From an uncultured Pelagibacteraceae bacterium (GTDB lineage: Bacteria; Pseudomonadota; Alphaproteobacteria; Pelagibacterales; Pelagibacteraceae): DNA of 33,269 bases. Positions 26,133-33,269 of the stretch are shown here, piece after piece (position 1 is the first letter of the stretch; the number at the start of each line of letters is the position of its first letter). Under the pieces are notes generated by a model. That model was not told where the DNA came from and did not search any database. It saw nothing but the letters and a program-made list of their open reading frames with translations. The position numbers were made by a program, and so were the translations under genes. The stretch is from positions 1 through 33,269 of the forward strand of contig CACHEF010000009.1 of assembly GCA_902578775.1 (NCBI GenBank), in the 5' to 3' direction.

Positions 26133-27293
26133 ATGGATATACACGAGTATCAAGCAAAAGAAATTTTAGCAAGTTTTGGAGTTACAATTCCAAGAGGTGG
26201 GATAGTTTATAGTCCAGAGACAGCAGAAAACAAAGCAAGAGAAATTGGTGGATCAAAGTGGGTTGTAAAAGCACAAATTCATTCTGGTGCAAGGGGTAAA
26301 GCTGGTGGAGTGATTGTTTGTAATTCTCCTCTTGAAGTTGCGCAAGCAACGGACAAACTTTTAGGGAAAAAATTAGTTACAAATCAAACAGGTCCCGAAG
26401 GTAAAATTGTAAATAGAATCTATATTGAAGAAGCAACAGATATTGAAAAAGAATTATATTTAGGATTAGTTTTTGATAGAAGTTCTGAAAGTATTATGGT
26501 TGTGGCCTCTACAGAGGGTGGAATGAGCGTAGAAGAAATAGCTAAAGAAAAGCCAGATACAATTATCAGATCTAAGATAGAAGTTGCTGTTGGTATACAA
26601 AGTTTCCAAGCTAGAGAATTAGCGTTTGGATTAGGGATAGAACCAGCATTAATCAGAAGAGCCTCAGAAACGATAATAGGTTGTGCTAAAGCTTTCAGCG
26701 AATTAGATGCAACAATGGTTGAGGTAAATCCATTAGTAATTTCAAAACAAAAACAAATATTGGCATTAGACTGCAAGATGAGTTTTGATAACAATGCAAT
26801 GTTCAGAAGAGACAAAGTATCTGAATTAAGAGACAAAACCCAGGAGGATGAAAAAGAAGTATATGCTTCTGATAGAGGTTTAAATTATGTTAGTTTGGAT
26901 GGAAACATTGGAAACATTATCAATGGTGCTGGACTGGCAATGGCATCAATGGATATGATTAAATTAGCAGGAGGGGAACCAGCTAATTTTTTAGATGTTG
27001 GCGGGGGAGCTACACCTGAAAAAATAGTGAAGGCTTTTAGGTTAATAACAATGGATAAGAAAGTCAAAGTGATTCTTGTTAATATTTTTGCTGGAATAAA
27101 TAGATGTGATTGGGTTGCAGAGGGAATAGTTCAAGCGTTAGAAAAAATAGAAATTAAAGTTCCCCTGGTAATAAGACTAGCTGGAACGAATGTTGAAAAA
27201 GGTAACAAGATATTACAAGAGAGTAAATTAAATTATATTCAAGCAAGTACTTTAGAGGAAGCTGCTAATAAAGCTGTAGCTGCTTTAAAATAA
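26133..27293 (+). CDS. mtkA: Malate-CoA ligase beta subunit (SucC-like)
   Basis: The 386-residue protein is an ATP-grasp acyl-CoA synthetase beta subunit with the start MDIHEYQAKEILASFGV and KAQIHSGARGKAGGV (46-60), which binds ATP. MVEVNPLV (about 195-202) and NIFAGINRCDWVAEGI follow in the C-terminal CoA-ligase domain. From memory it resembles malate thiokinase beta (MtkA) of Methylobacterium more than succinyl-CoA synthetase beta, for example in PRGGIVYSPE. Neighbouring mcl supports malate as substrate. With its alpha partner it would make malyl-CoA from malate, CoA and ATP. Ordinary succinyl-CoA synthetase remains an alternative. Confidence 0.8.
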   Translation: MDIHEYQAKEILASFGVTIPRGGIVYSPETAENKAREIGGSKWVVKAQIHSGARGKAGGVIVCNSPLEVAQATDKLLGKKLVTNQTGPEGKIVNRIYIEEATDIEKELYLGLVFDRSSESIMVVASTEGGMSVEEIAKEKPDTIIRSKIEVAVGIQSFQARELAFGLGIEPALIRRASETIIGCAKAFSELDATMVEVNPLVISKQKQILALDCKMSFDNNAMFRRDKVSELRDKTQEDEKEVYASDRGLNYVSLDGNIGNIINGAGLAMASMDMIKLAGGEPANFLDVGGGATPEKIVKAFRLITMDKKVKVILVNIFAGINRCDWVAEGIVQALEKIEIKVPLVIRLAGTNVEKGNKILQESKLNYIQASTLEEAANKAVAALK

Positions 27294-27294
27294 A

Positions 27295-28182
27295 ATGTCT
27301 GTAATAATACATAAAGATACAAAAATTATTATCCAAGGATTTACAGGAAAAATGGGAACTTTCCATGCTGAGGAAATGATTAAATATGGTTCTAATATAG
27401 TTGGTGGTGTAACACCTGGTAAGGGTGGTCAAAAACATTTAGATAGACCGGTATTTAATACTGTAAAAGATGCTGTAAAAAATACTGGCGCAACTGCATC
27501 AATACTATTTGTACCACCTGCTTTTGCAGCAGACTCTGCAATGGAGGCTGCTGATGCAGGAATAAAAACTTGTGTAGCTATTGTAGACGGCATTCCATCT
27601 CACGATATGATTAGAATAAAAAGGTATATGAGAAGATATTCAAAAACAGATAAAATGACATTAGTTGGACCAAATTGTGCAGGAATTATTAGTCCTGGTA
27701 AATCAATGTTAGGAATCATGCCAGGTCATATTTACAAGGAAGGAAGAGTTGGAATTATTAGTCGATCTGGAACATTAGGTTATGAGGCAGCACAGCAAAT
27801 GAAAAATTTAAATATAGGAGTTTCAACAAGTGTTGGCATTGGTGGAGACCCAATCAATGGAAGTTCATTTAGAGATATTATTGAAAAATTTGAAACTGAT
27901 GATGAAACTGATGCAATTTTAATGATTGGGGAAATAGGTGGCCCTCAAGAAGTTGCAGCCGGTGAGTTTGCGAAAGAGAATATGAAAAAACCAGTAATTG
28001 GATATATTGCTGGACTAACTGCGCCCAAGGGTAGAGTTATGGGTCATGCAGGTGCAATAGTTTCGGCTTATGGAGAGAGTGCAATAGAAAAAGTTGAAAT
28101 TTTAAAAGATTGTGGGGTAACTATTTCAAAAAATCCATCTGTAATGGGTGATACTGTAAAGTCAGTTCTAGAAAAAATATAA
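27295..28182 (+). CDS. mtkB: Malate-CoA ligase alpha subunit (SucD-like)
   Basis: The 295-residue alpha subunit carries the CoA-binding Rossmann domain with IIQGFTGKMGTFHAEEMI (12-29) and VGGVTPGKGG (36-45). The phosphohistidine His251 lies in the GHAGAI motif, which transfers phosphate from ATP to the acid. IISRSGTLGYEA (154-165) and GIGGDPINGSSF (181-192) are common to the family. The segment IKRYMRRY (107-114), with an added basic stretch, is like malate thiokinase alpha in memory, not like E. coli SucD. It follows mtkA after 1 nt and abuts the HIT gene. Confidence 0.8.
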   Translation: MSVIIHKDTKIIIQGFTGKMGTFHAEEMIKYGSNIVGGVTPGKGGQKHLDRPVFNTVKDAVKNTGATASILFVPPAFAADSAMEAADAGIKTCVAIVDGIPSHDMIRIKRYMRRYSKTDKMTLVGPNCAGIISPGKSMLGIMPGHIYKEGRVGIISRSGTLGYEAAQQMKNLNIGVSTSVGIGGDPINGSSFRDIIEKFETDDETDAILMIGEIGGPQEVAAGEFAKENMKKPVIGYIAGLTAPKGRVMGHAGAIVSAYGESAIEKVEILKDCGVTISKNPSVMGDTVKSVLEKI

Positions 28183-28548
28183 ATGAGTTACGATGATAAT
28201 AATATATTTGCTAAAATTTTAAGAGGAGAAATTCCATGTAAAAAGATCTATGAAGATGAATATGTTTTAGCATTTCATGACATTAATCCTCAAAAAAAAA
28301 TTCATGTATTAGTTATTCCCAAAGGGAAATATACAGATCTTGACAATTTTATTAAAAACGCAGCTACAAATGAGATGGTTGGTTTATTAAAAGGAATTAA
28401 CATTGTGGCAAAAGAACTCAACATTTCTGTAGATAATGGTAAAGGTTATAGAGCACTTACAAATGTAAGTGAACACGGCGGTCAAGAGGTTCCACATCTT
28501 CATTTTCATTTATTTGGAGGTGAATATATAGGTAAGATGGTAGAGTGA
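28183..28548 (+). CDS. HIT-family (HinT-like) nucleotide hydrolase
   Basis: HinT-type proteins are small dimeric hydrolases that cleave the phosphoramide bond of adenosine 5'-monophosphoramidates. The 121-residue protein has the start IFAKILRGEIPCKKIYEDE (8-26) and the histidine-triad HLHFH at 105-109, in HGGQEVPHLHFHLFGG. It begins directly after the mtkB stop and overlaps the next gene by 4 nt. Its natural substrate and any role with its neighbours are not known. Confidence 0.94.
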   Translation: MSYDDNNIFAKILRGEIPCKKIYEDEYVLAFHDINPQKKIHVLVIPKGKYTDLDNFIKNAATNEMVGLLKGINIVAKELNISVDNGKGYRALTNVSEHGGQEVPHLHFHLFGGEYIGKMVE

Positions 28549-29051
28549 TAGAAACTATTAATAGGAACTATTTAGAAATTACATCTATAAACGCTTTAAT
28601 CGAAAGTAAATTACCCCAACTTGAATGTTCAATTAATTTAGTAAGTCCTGCTGATTTTCAAATTAATAAATTTTTTTATAAAAATGTTGGTGAGAAATAT
28701 AGATGGACAGATCGTCTTATTTGGTCAGAGTCAGAGTGGGTAAATTATGTTTCAGATCAAAAAGTTGAGACATATATTTTGAAGGTAAAAGATGATCTTG
28801 CCGGATATTTTGAACTGATAATCCATACTGATCTTCAAGAAATCGAAATAGCTTATTTAGGACTGTTAAAAGAATATTATAATAAAAAAATTGGAGGTTA
28901 CTTACTTTCTGAAGCAATTAAGAAATCTTTTATAAAAAATAATATTAAGAGAGTTTGGGTTCATACATGTAGTCTTGATCATGAAAATGCTTTAAAGAAC
29001 TATTTAGCAAGAGGAATGAAAATTTTTAAAAAAGAAACTATCAAAGTTTAA
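28545..29051 (+). CDS. GNAT-family N-acetyltransferase
   Basis: The 168-residue protein starts with GTG overlapping the HIT stop codon (GTGA). The GNAT fold can be read from the central strand TYILKVKDDLAGYFELII, the acetyl-CoA-binding loop around KEYYNKKIGGYLLSEAIKKS (Q/R-x-x-G-x-G/A-like, about residues 109-128), and a C-terminal VWVHTCSLDHENALKNYLARGMKIFKKE segment with the typical N-A-x-x-x-Y. The acceptor substrate is unknown. Its 3' coding end overlaps lolA and holds a hairpin that looks like the terminator of that gene. Confidence 0.85.
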   Translation: MIETINRNYLEITSINALIESKLPQLECSINLVSPADFQINKFFYKNVGEKYRWTDRLIWSESEWVNYVSDQKVETYILKVKDDLAGYFELIIHTDLQEIEIAYLGLLKEYYNKKIGGYLLSEAIKKSFIKNNIKRVWVHTCSLDHENALKNYLARGMKIFKKETIKV

Positions 29052-29068
29052 TTTTGACTTGGTAGTTT
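29035..29068 (-). terminator. Intrinsic-terminator-like hairpin of the ftsK-lolA transcript
   Basis: AAACTATCAA (29035-29044) pairs with TTGGTAGTTT (29059-29068) over 10 bp with one G-U type pair and a 14-nt loop. On the minus strand the stem is followed directly by CTTTTTT (29034-29028), as in a Rho-independent terminator. The stem straddles the stop codons of both convergent genes, and its T-run lies inside the acetyltransferase coding sequence. Confidence 0.5.
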
Positions 29069-29599
29069 AAAAGTATCTTCATTAATTTTTTGATTTATTT
29101 TTATGGTTGAAATGTATGTGATATTTAAATTTTGATAAACATCTAATGTTTGCCAACCGATTAAATTAAAATTTTTTTTATCAAAAAAAATATTTATTTC
29201 ATTATTTTCTTTCAAAATTTTAAAATTAATAAACTTTTTATCTATTATTCTCTCTTCAGCATTTTTAATTTTATTTATTAAAAAATTTTTATCTAAAATA
29301 AAATTTAAAGGTGTTTTTTTAATTGGATATCGATAATAACTTCCATTCTTATTCTTTATTACTAGTGATCTTCCGTTTGAAACTAAGATTTTATTATTTT
29401 TATTTTTATATTTACAAAAAATCTTTTTTGGATATTCAATAACGCATTTTCCACTTTCAACTTTTCCATTTATATTTTGTTCAAAAATAAAGCTAAAGTT
29501 TTTTGTCATAATTAAGTTGTTAATTATATTTTCTTTAATTGAAGCTAATCCAAAATTATTAGAATTAATTAATAGACAAATTAATAAAAATTTTTTCAT
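29048..29599 (-). CDS. lolA: Outer-membrane lipoprotein carrier LolA-like
   Basis: LolA shuttles lipoproteins across the periplasm from LolCDE to the outer membrane. The 183-residue protein has a Sec signal (MKKF, hydrophobic core, cut probably after GLA near residue 19), then a NFSFIFEQNINGKVESGKC segment with the F-x-Q-x-...-G pattern seen in LolA and the IEYPKKIFCKY segment. The rest is very Lys/Asn/Ile rich and diverged. The place behind ftsK, the usual neighbour in alphaproteobacteria, supports it. It overlaps ftsK by 1 nt. Confidence 0.82.
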   Translation of the reverse strand: MKKFLLICLLINSNNFGLASIKENIINNLIMTKNFSFIFEQNINGKVESGKCVIEYPKKIFCKYKNKNNKILVSNGRSLVIKNKNGSYYRYPIKKTPLNFILDKNFLINKIKNAEERIIDKKFINFKILKENNEINIFFDKKNFNLIGWQTLDVYQNLNITYISTIKINQKINEDTFKLPSQN

Positions 29600-31689
29600 T
29601 AAAGAACATCTCTTTTGCCAACATGATTTGCTTTAGAAACCACACCCTCTTCTTCCATTGTATCAATAATTCTGGCTGCTCTGTTATAACCAATTTGCAA
29701 TTTTCTCTGTAAAAATGATGTTGAGGCTTTACCTTCAGATTTAATAATTTCTAGTGCCGTCTGATAAAGTTCATCCTTATCACCGTTACTTTTAGATCCA
29801 TCGCCAATTTCTTTTTCATCAGCAAAATTCAGAATTTCATCAACATAATCCGGTTCCGCCTGAGATCTTAAAAAGTTATTTATTTTTTCTATCTCATTGT
29901 CAGATACAAAAGGTGCATGAATTCTTAAAATTCTATTAGCTGATGACATATAAAGCATATCACCCTTTCCAAGAAGCTGTTCAGCGCCTTGTTCTCCTAA
30001 TATTGTTCTACTGTCAATTTTAGAAGTTACCTGGAAAGATATTCGTGTTGGAAAATTAGCTTTAATTGTACCTGTAATTACGTCTACACTTGGTCTCTGA
30101 GTAGCCATTATAATATGAATCCCAGCAGCTCTTGCCATTTGAGATAATTTTTGAATATAGTTCTCAATTTCTTTGCCTGCTACCAACATTAAATCCGACA
30201 TTTCATCGACGACTACAATTATATATGGCATCGGAAGTTTATGTTTTGCATTATAACTGTCTATATTTCTAACTCCTTCTTTAGTCATTAATCTATATCT
30301 ACTTTCCATTTCTTTAACCACCCAACCGAGAACAGATGCTGCTTTTTTAGCTTCAGTTATTACAGGACACAAAAGATGAGGAATACCTTCATAAGCAGAT
30401 AGTTCCAACATTTTTGGATCGATTAAAATAAATTTGCATTTTACAGGACTATGTCTGTAAAGAAGAGATAAAATAATTGTATTGATACATACAGATTTAC
30501 CTGACCCAGTAGTCCCAGCTATTAATAAGTGAGGCATTGAAGATAAATCACCAACAATCGGAGTTCCAGAAATATTTTTTCCTAAAGCAATAGGAAGTTT
30601 AATATCTTTCTTTTTGAAATCAGGATTATCAAGTATTTCACTTAAGTATACATTTTCCCTAGAATTGTTTGGTAATTCAATACCAACTGTATTATTACCG
30701 GGGATGGTTGCAATTCTAGCAGATTCTGAACTTGTGTTTCTAGCTATATCATCCGATAAATTAATGATCTTGGCTACCTTAACTCCAGCAGCAGGTTCAA
30801 ATTCATGTAAGGTAACAACAGGTCCATGGCTTACTTTTTTTATTTTTCCACTAACACCAAAATCTAATAATATTTTTTCTAAAAAAGAAGGATCAGTAGT
30901 CTCATCTTTATTAGAATTTTCTCTCTCTTTTTTAGTTGGGATTTTCAGTAAATCAAGACTTGGAATTTTAAATTTATTTTTTTCATTTTCCTTAATTTTT
31001 TCAGCTTTTATAAATGGAAGATCTTCTTGAATTAAGTTTTTAATTTCTTCTTGAGGTATATACTCATTTATAATTTCACTTCTATCAGAATAAGGTTTAT
31101 TACTATTTTTAGTTATGATGCCTACAAATTTTTTTGAATAATTCCAAAATTCTTTTAAAGAGAAGTTAATACTCTTTAAGAAAAAAAATACATTTAAAAT
31201 TATTAAAAAGTAATATGAAAAAGATGTTTGTAAATTTATTATTTCCTTTATGAAAGTTTGATTTAGGTATTGTCCTATAAATCCTCCATTGCCATTTATA
31301 TATAAAGTAAAAGTATTTTGATAAAAAAAATCAAAAAATATAGCTCCAAAAATACAGTAGAAGATAGAAAAAAATATATTTTCAATTATTAAAAATAAAT
31401 TTTTTTTAAAGAAAATATTAATTCCAGTTACAACAAGTGTGATTGAAAATAAGTAAGAGGTAACACCAATAGACTGAAAAAATAAATCAGAAATATAGCT
31501 TCCTTGAAATCCTAAAAAATTTTGAATTTCTGTATTTTCTGGAAATATAAAATTAGGATCAGTTGGAGAATAGGAAAACAATGCTAATAAAAGCAAAACA
31601 CCAGTTAAAGTAATACAAATACCTATAATTTCAATTAATCTATAGATTATAAATTTCAGAGTGGTATTTGCTATTTTTTTAATATTCAT
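29599..31689 (-). CDS. ftsK: DNA translocase FtsK
   Basis: FtsK sits at the septum and pumps the chromosome termini apart to allow dimer resolution. The 696-residue protein has about four N-terminal membrane segments (residues 14-170), a short linker instead of the long one of E. coli, and the motor domain: beta-sheet start PVVTLHEFEPAAGVK (290-304), Walker A GTTGSGKS (392-399), Walker B VVVDEM near 481-486, and a C-terminal winged-helix gamma domain (QTALEIIKSEGKASTSFLQRKL onward) that reads polarity sequences. The linker is compact, in line with a streamlined genome. It precedes lolA. Confidence 0.97.
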   Translation of the reverse strand: MNIKKIANTTLKFIIYRLIEIIGICITLTGVLLLLALFSYSPTDPNFIFPENTEIQNFLGFQGSYISDLFFQSIGVTSYLFSITLVVTGINIFFKKNLFLIIENIFFSIFYCIFGAIFFDFFYQNTFTLYINGNGGFIGQYLNQTFIKEIINLQTSFSYYFLIILNVFFFLKSINFSLKEFWNYSKKFVGIITKNSNKPYSDRSEIINEYIPQEEIKNLIQEDLPFIKAEKIKENEKNKFKIPSLDLLKIPTKKERENSNKDETTDPSFLEKILLDFGVSGKIKKVSHGPVVTLHEFEPAAGVKVAKIINLSDDIARNTSSESARIATIPGNNTVGIELPNNSRENVYLSEILDNPDFKKKDIKLPIALGKNISGTPIVGDLSSMPHLLIAGTTGSGKSVCINTIILSLLYRHSPVKCKFILIDPKMLELSAYEGIPHLLCPVITEAKKAASVLGWVVKEMESRYRLMTKEGVRNIDSYNAKHKLPMPYIIVVVDEMSDLMLVAGKEIENYIQKLSQMARAAGIHIIMATQRPSVDVITGTIKANFPTRISFQVTSKIDSRTILGEQGAEQLLGKGDMLYMSSANRILRIHAPFVSDNEIEKINNFLRSQAEPDYVDEILNFADEKEIGDGSKSNGDKDELYQTALEIIKSEGKASTSFLQRKLQIGYNRAARIIDTMEEEGVVSKANHVGKRDVL

Positions 31690-31750
31690 ATCAATGAATC
31701 AAATTTAACACTTTGTATCATCTAATTTTTGTTGTTAAAATTAATTTGTT

Positions 31751-32821
31751 ATGAAAGTTTGTATTATTGGTAGCGGATTAGTTAGCTTAACATTAGCTAA
31801 AGTTTTAATTCAAAAAGAACTTTTTGTTGATATTTTAGTAACAAAAAAAAATAGCCATTATGATAAATCTAGAACTTTAGGACTTTCAAAATCAAATATT
31901 GATTATTTTAATAATGAAATAATAGATATTAAAAAAATTCTTTGGGAAATAAAAAAAATTAAAATTTTTACAGAAAAAGAGCCAAAAAAGGAGATAATTA
32001 AATTTGAAAATGAAAATAAGCAAATTTTCTCAATAATTCAAAATTATAAGTTAGAGAAAATGTTATTTAATAGATTGAAAAATAGTAAATTTGTTAAATT
32101 TAAAAATGAATTAAATATTAATAAGAAAAAATATGAATTAATCATTAATTGTGATTCAACTCATCAATATACAAAAAAATTTTTTTCAAATAAAATTGAG
32201 AAAAATTATGATAGTTATGCTTACACAACTACTATCATTCATAAAAGGATATTAAACAATATAGCATTTCAAAATTTTACTGATAATGGCCCTATAGCTT
32301 TTTTACCAATTTCAGAAACTGAAACTTCTGTAGTTTACTCTTTTAAATCTTTTAACAAAAAAAATATTTTTGAGATTAAAAAGTTAATTGAAAAATATAA
32401 TCCAATTTATTTTATTAAAAAGATTAATAATATCAGAAGATTTGAATTACGATCTTCTAGTCTTAGAAATTACCATAAAGATAATATTTTAGCCTTTGGT
32501 GAATTACTCCATAAAATTCATCCATTAGCGGGACAAGGTTTCAATATGTCGTTACGTGATATAAAACTATTATCAAATTTAATTGATGAAAAAATAAATT
32601 TAGGCTTAGAACTAAATAATACTTTGTGTGAAGAATTCCAGAAAAATTCTAAAGATAAAAATTATATTTTTTCGACAGGTATCGATTTTATTTATGAATT
32701 ATTTAATGTACAAAATAATTTAAATTCAAACTTATTAAATAAATCAATAAGAGTTATTGGAAATAATAAAGTAGTAAATACAATTCTTAAAAAATTTGCG
32801 GATAATGGTGTTAGAATATAA
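31751..32821 (+). CDS. UbiH-family FAD monooxygenase (ubiquinone hydroxylase candidate)
   Basis: Members of this family hydroxylate the ring of ubiquinone precursors at the inner membrane. The 356-residue protein has the FAD-binding start CIIGSGLVSLTLA (residues 4-16), where the third glycine of GxGxxG is Ser12. The second FAD motif is FGELLHKIHPLAGQGFNMSLRD, where the usual GD is GE. The family's typical HPLAGQG-N core is kept. It is about 40-50 residues shorter than common UbiH, and the middle is AT-driven and diverged. Its place divergent from ftsK is frequent in alphaproteobacteria. The exact ring position is undecided. Confidence 0.8.
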   Translation: MKVCIIGSGLVSLTLAKVLIQKELFVDILVTKKNSHYDKSRTLGLSKSNIDYFNNEIIDIKKILWEIKKIKIFTEKEPKKEIIKFENENKQIFSIIQNYKLEKMLFNRLKNSKFVKFKNELNINKKKYELIINCDSTHQYTKKFFSNKIEKNYDSYAYTTTIIHKRILNNIAFQNFTDNGPIAFLPISETETSVVYSFKSFNKKNIFEIKKLIEKYNPIYFIKKINNIRRFELRSSSLRNYHKDNILAFGELLHKIHPLAGQGFNMSLRDIKLLSNLIDEKINLGLELNNTLCEEFQKNSKDKNYIFSTGIDFIYELFNVQNNLNSNLLNKSIRVIGNNKVVNTILKKFADNGVRI

Positions 32822-32823
32822 GT

Positions 32824-33269
32824 TTATTGAAGTGTATTATTGTCATACTCATCATAAATATATGTAGATAAGATTTCTGCAATTTTATTTTTTCTTAAAT
32901 TTAGATTCTGTGCCTCTAATAATACTTGTTTTTCTTCTAAACTAAATGGAGATGCCATTGCCAATGCATTAATTGTTTCATCTAAATTTTGTTTCTCAAG
33001 TGCTTTCCAATTAATTATAAAACCTTTTCTTTCAAAAAGCTGTTTTAAATCTTTAAAAATTAGTTCTAAATCAGAAAACTTTAAATCTTCTTTTTTTTCA
33101 TCAAGATCAGTTAAATAATCATTATAGTAAACTTCACATTTTCTATATTGATTTTCAGGTTTAATTTCTTTTGAAATTTTAAAACGAATTATACCTTTTA
33201 ATTCAATTAAATATCTTCCATCCTCTGTTTCAGAGAAGCCTGTTATTTTTCCCAAACATCCAGTATCGT
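32824..33269 (-). CDS. LON-domain protein, C-terminal part (cut by window edge)
   Basis: The frame is open from the stop at 32824 to the right edge, so the N-terminus is missing. At the edge it reads DTGCLGKITGFSETEDGRYLIELKG, the second half of a LON substrate-binding domain, in which GC-x-G-x-I and the DGR-x-x-I-x-L-x-G pattern are characteristic. No ATPase follows: the protein ends after a helical tail of about 90 residues, so it is a stand-alone LON-domain protein, not Lon protease. Its function is not known. An in-frame TTG at 33255 should not be taken as the start, because the conserved motif continues upstream of it. Two nt separate the stop from that of the UbiH-like gene. Confidence 0.85.
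   Translation of the reverse strand, partial: DTGCLGKITGFSETEDGRYLIELKGIIRFKISKEIKPENQYRKCEVYYNDYLTDLDEKKEDLKFSDLELIFKDLKQLFERKGFIINWKALEKQNLDETINALAMASPFSLEEKQVLLEAQNLNLRKNKIAEILSTYIYDEYDNNTLQ

Noticed and set aside
26133..28182. Plain TCA-cycle sucCD
   Set aside because: Kept only as an alternative. The operon partner is a malyl-CoA lyase and several segments resemble malate thiokinase; a phylogeny would decide.
33253..33255. TTG as start of the LON-domain protein
   Set aside because: The conserved GC-x-G motif continues upstream to the window edge, so this is a cut gene, not a complete short one.

Overview
The window is a gene-dense, very AT-rich stretch of alphaproteobacterial chromosome. 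The A/T-ending codons, the near absence of intergenic space, the leuS-lptE-holA, hemEHJ-rho-mnmE-mnmG-rsmG-parAB and PPSR-maf-aroE-coaE-dnaQ gene orders, and an abundant-type small porin at the left edge all point to the SAR11 clade (Candidatus Pelagibacter or a close relative). This is inferred from sequence features and general knowledge; no search was run. I see no tRNA, rRNA, insertion sequence, prophage or CRISPR array. No gene-free stretch exceeds 300 bases; the two longest are 14581-14852 (putative oriC) and 427-622 (porin/lipoprotein divergent control region).

Layout. 1-426 (-): 5' part of an outer-membrane porin. 623-5163 (+): DUF3576-type lipoprotein, leuS, lptE, holA. 5160-14580 (-): a co-directional train read from right to left as hemE, hemH, hemJ, rho, mnmE, mnmG, rsmG, parA, parB. 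14581-14852: gene-free region carrying DnaA-box-like sites. 14853-18278 (+): PPSR kinase/phosphatase, maf, aroE, coaE, dnaQ. 18271-19102 (-): fxsA and secB. 19160-20170 (+): Tim44-like protein and Smr-domain protein. 20165-22053 (-): hslV, hslU. 22142-25103 (+): hisB-H-A-F-E. 25192-29051 (+): malyl-CoA lyase, malate-CoA ligase beta and alpha subunits, HIT protein, GNAT acetyltransferase. 29048-31689 (-): ftsK, lolA. 31751-32821 (+): UbiH-family FAD monooxygenase. 32824-33269 (-): LON-domain protein cut by the window edge.

The centre looks like the chromosome's replication origin. As in Caulobacter, the gene-free region sits next to hemE, and genes diverge from it on both sides. It carries one exact TTATNCACA DnaA box and a cluster of TTATTAACA variants. 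About 7.3 kb away, a 14-bp perfect parS palindrome lies inside the coding sequence of rsmG, beside parA and parB.

The other notable module is mcl-mtkA-mtkB, which should convert malate, CoA and ATP to malyl-CoA and then to acetyl-CoA plus glyoxylate, or run in reverse. All five tail-to-tail gene junctions are compressed to between 8 nt of overlap and 2 nt of gap. At 29035-29068 a terminator-like hairpin for one gene is embedded in the coding end of the other.
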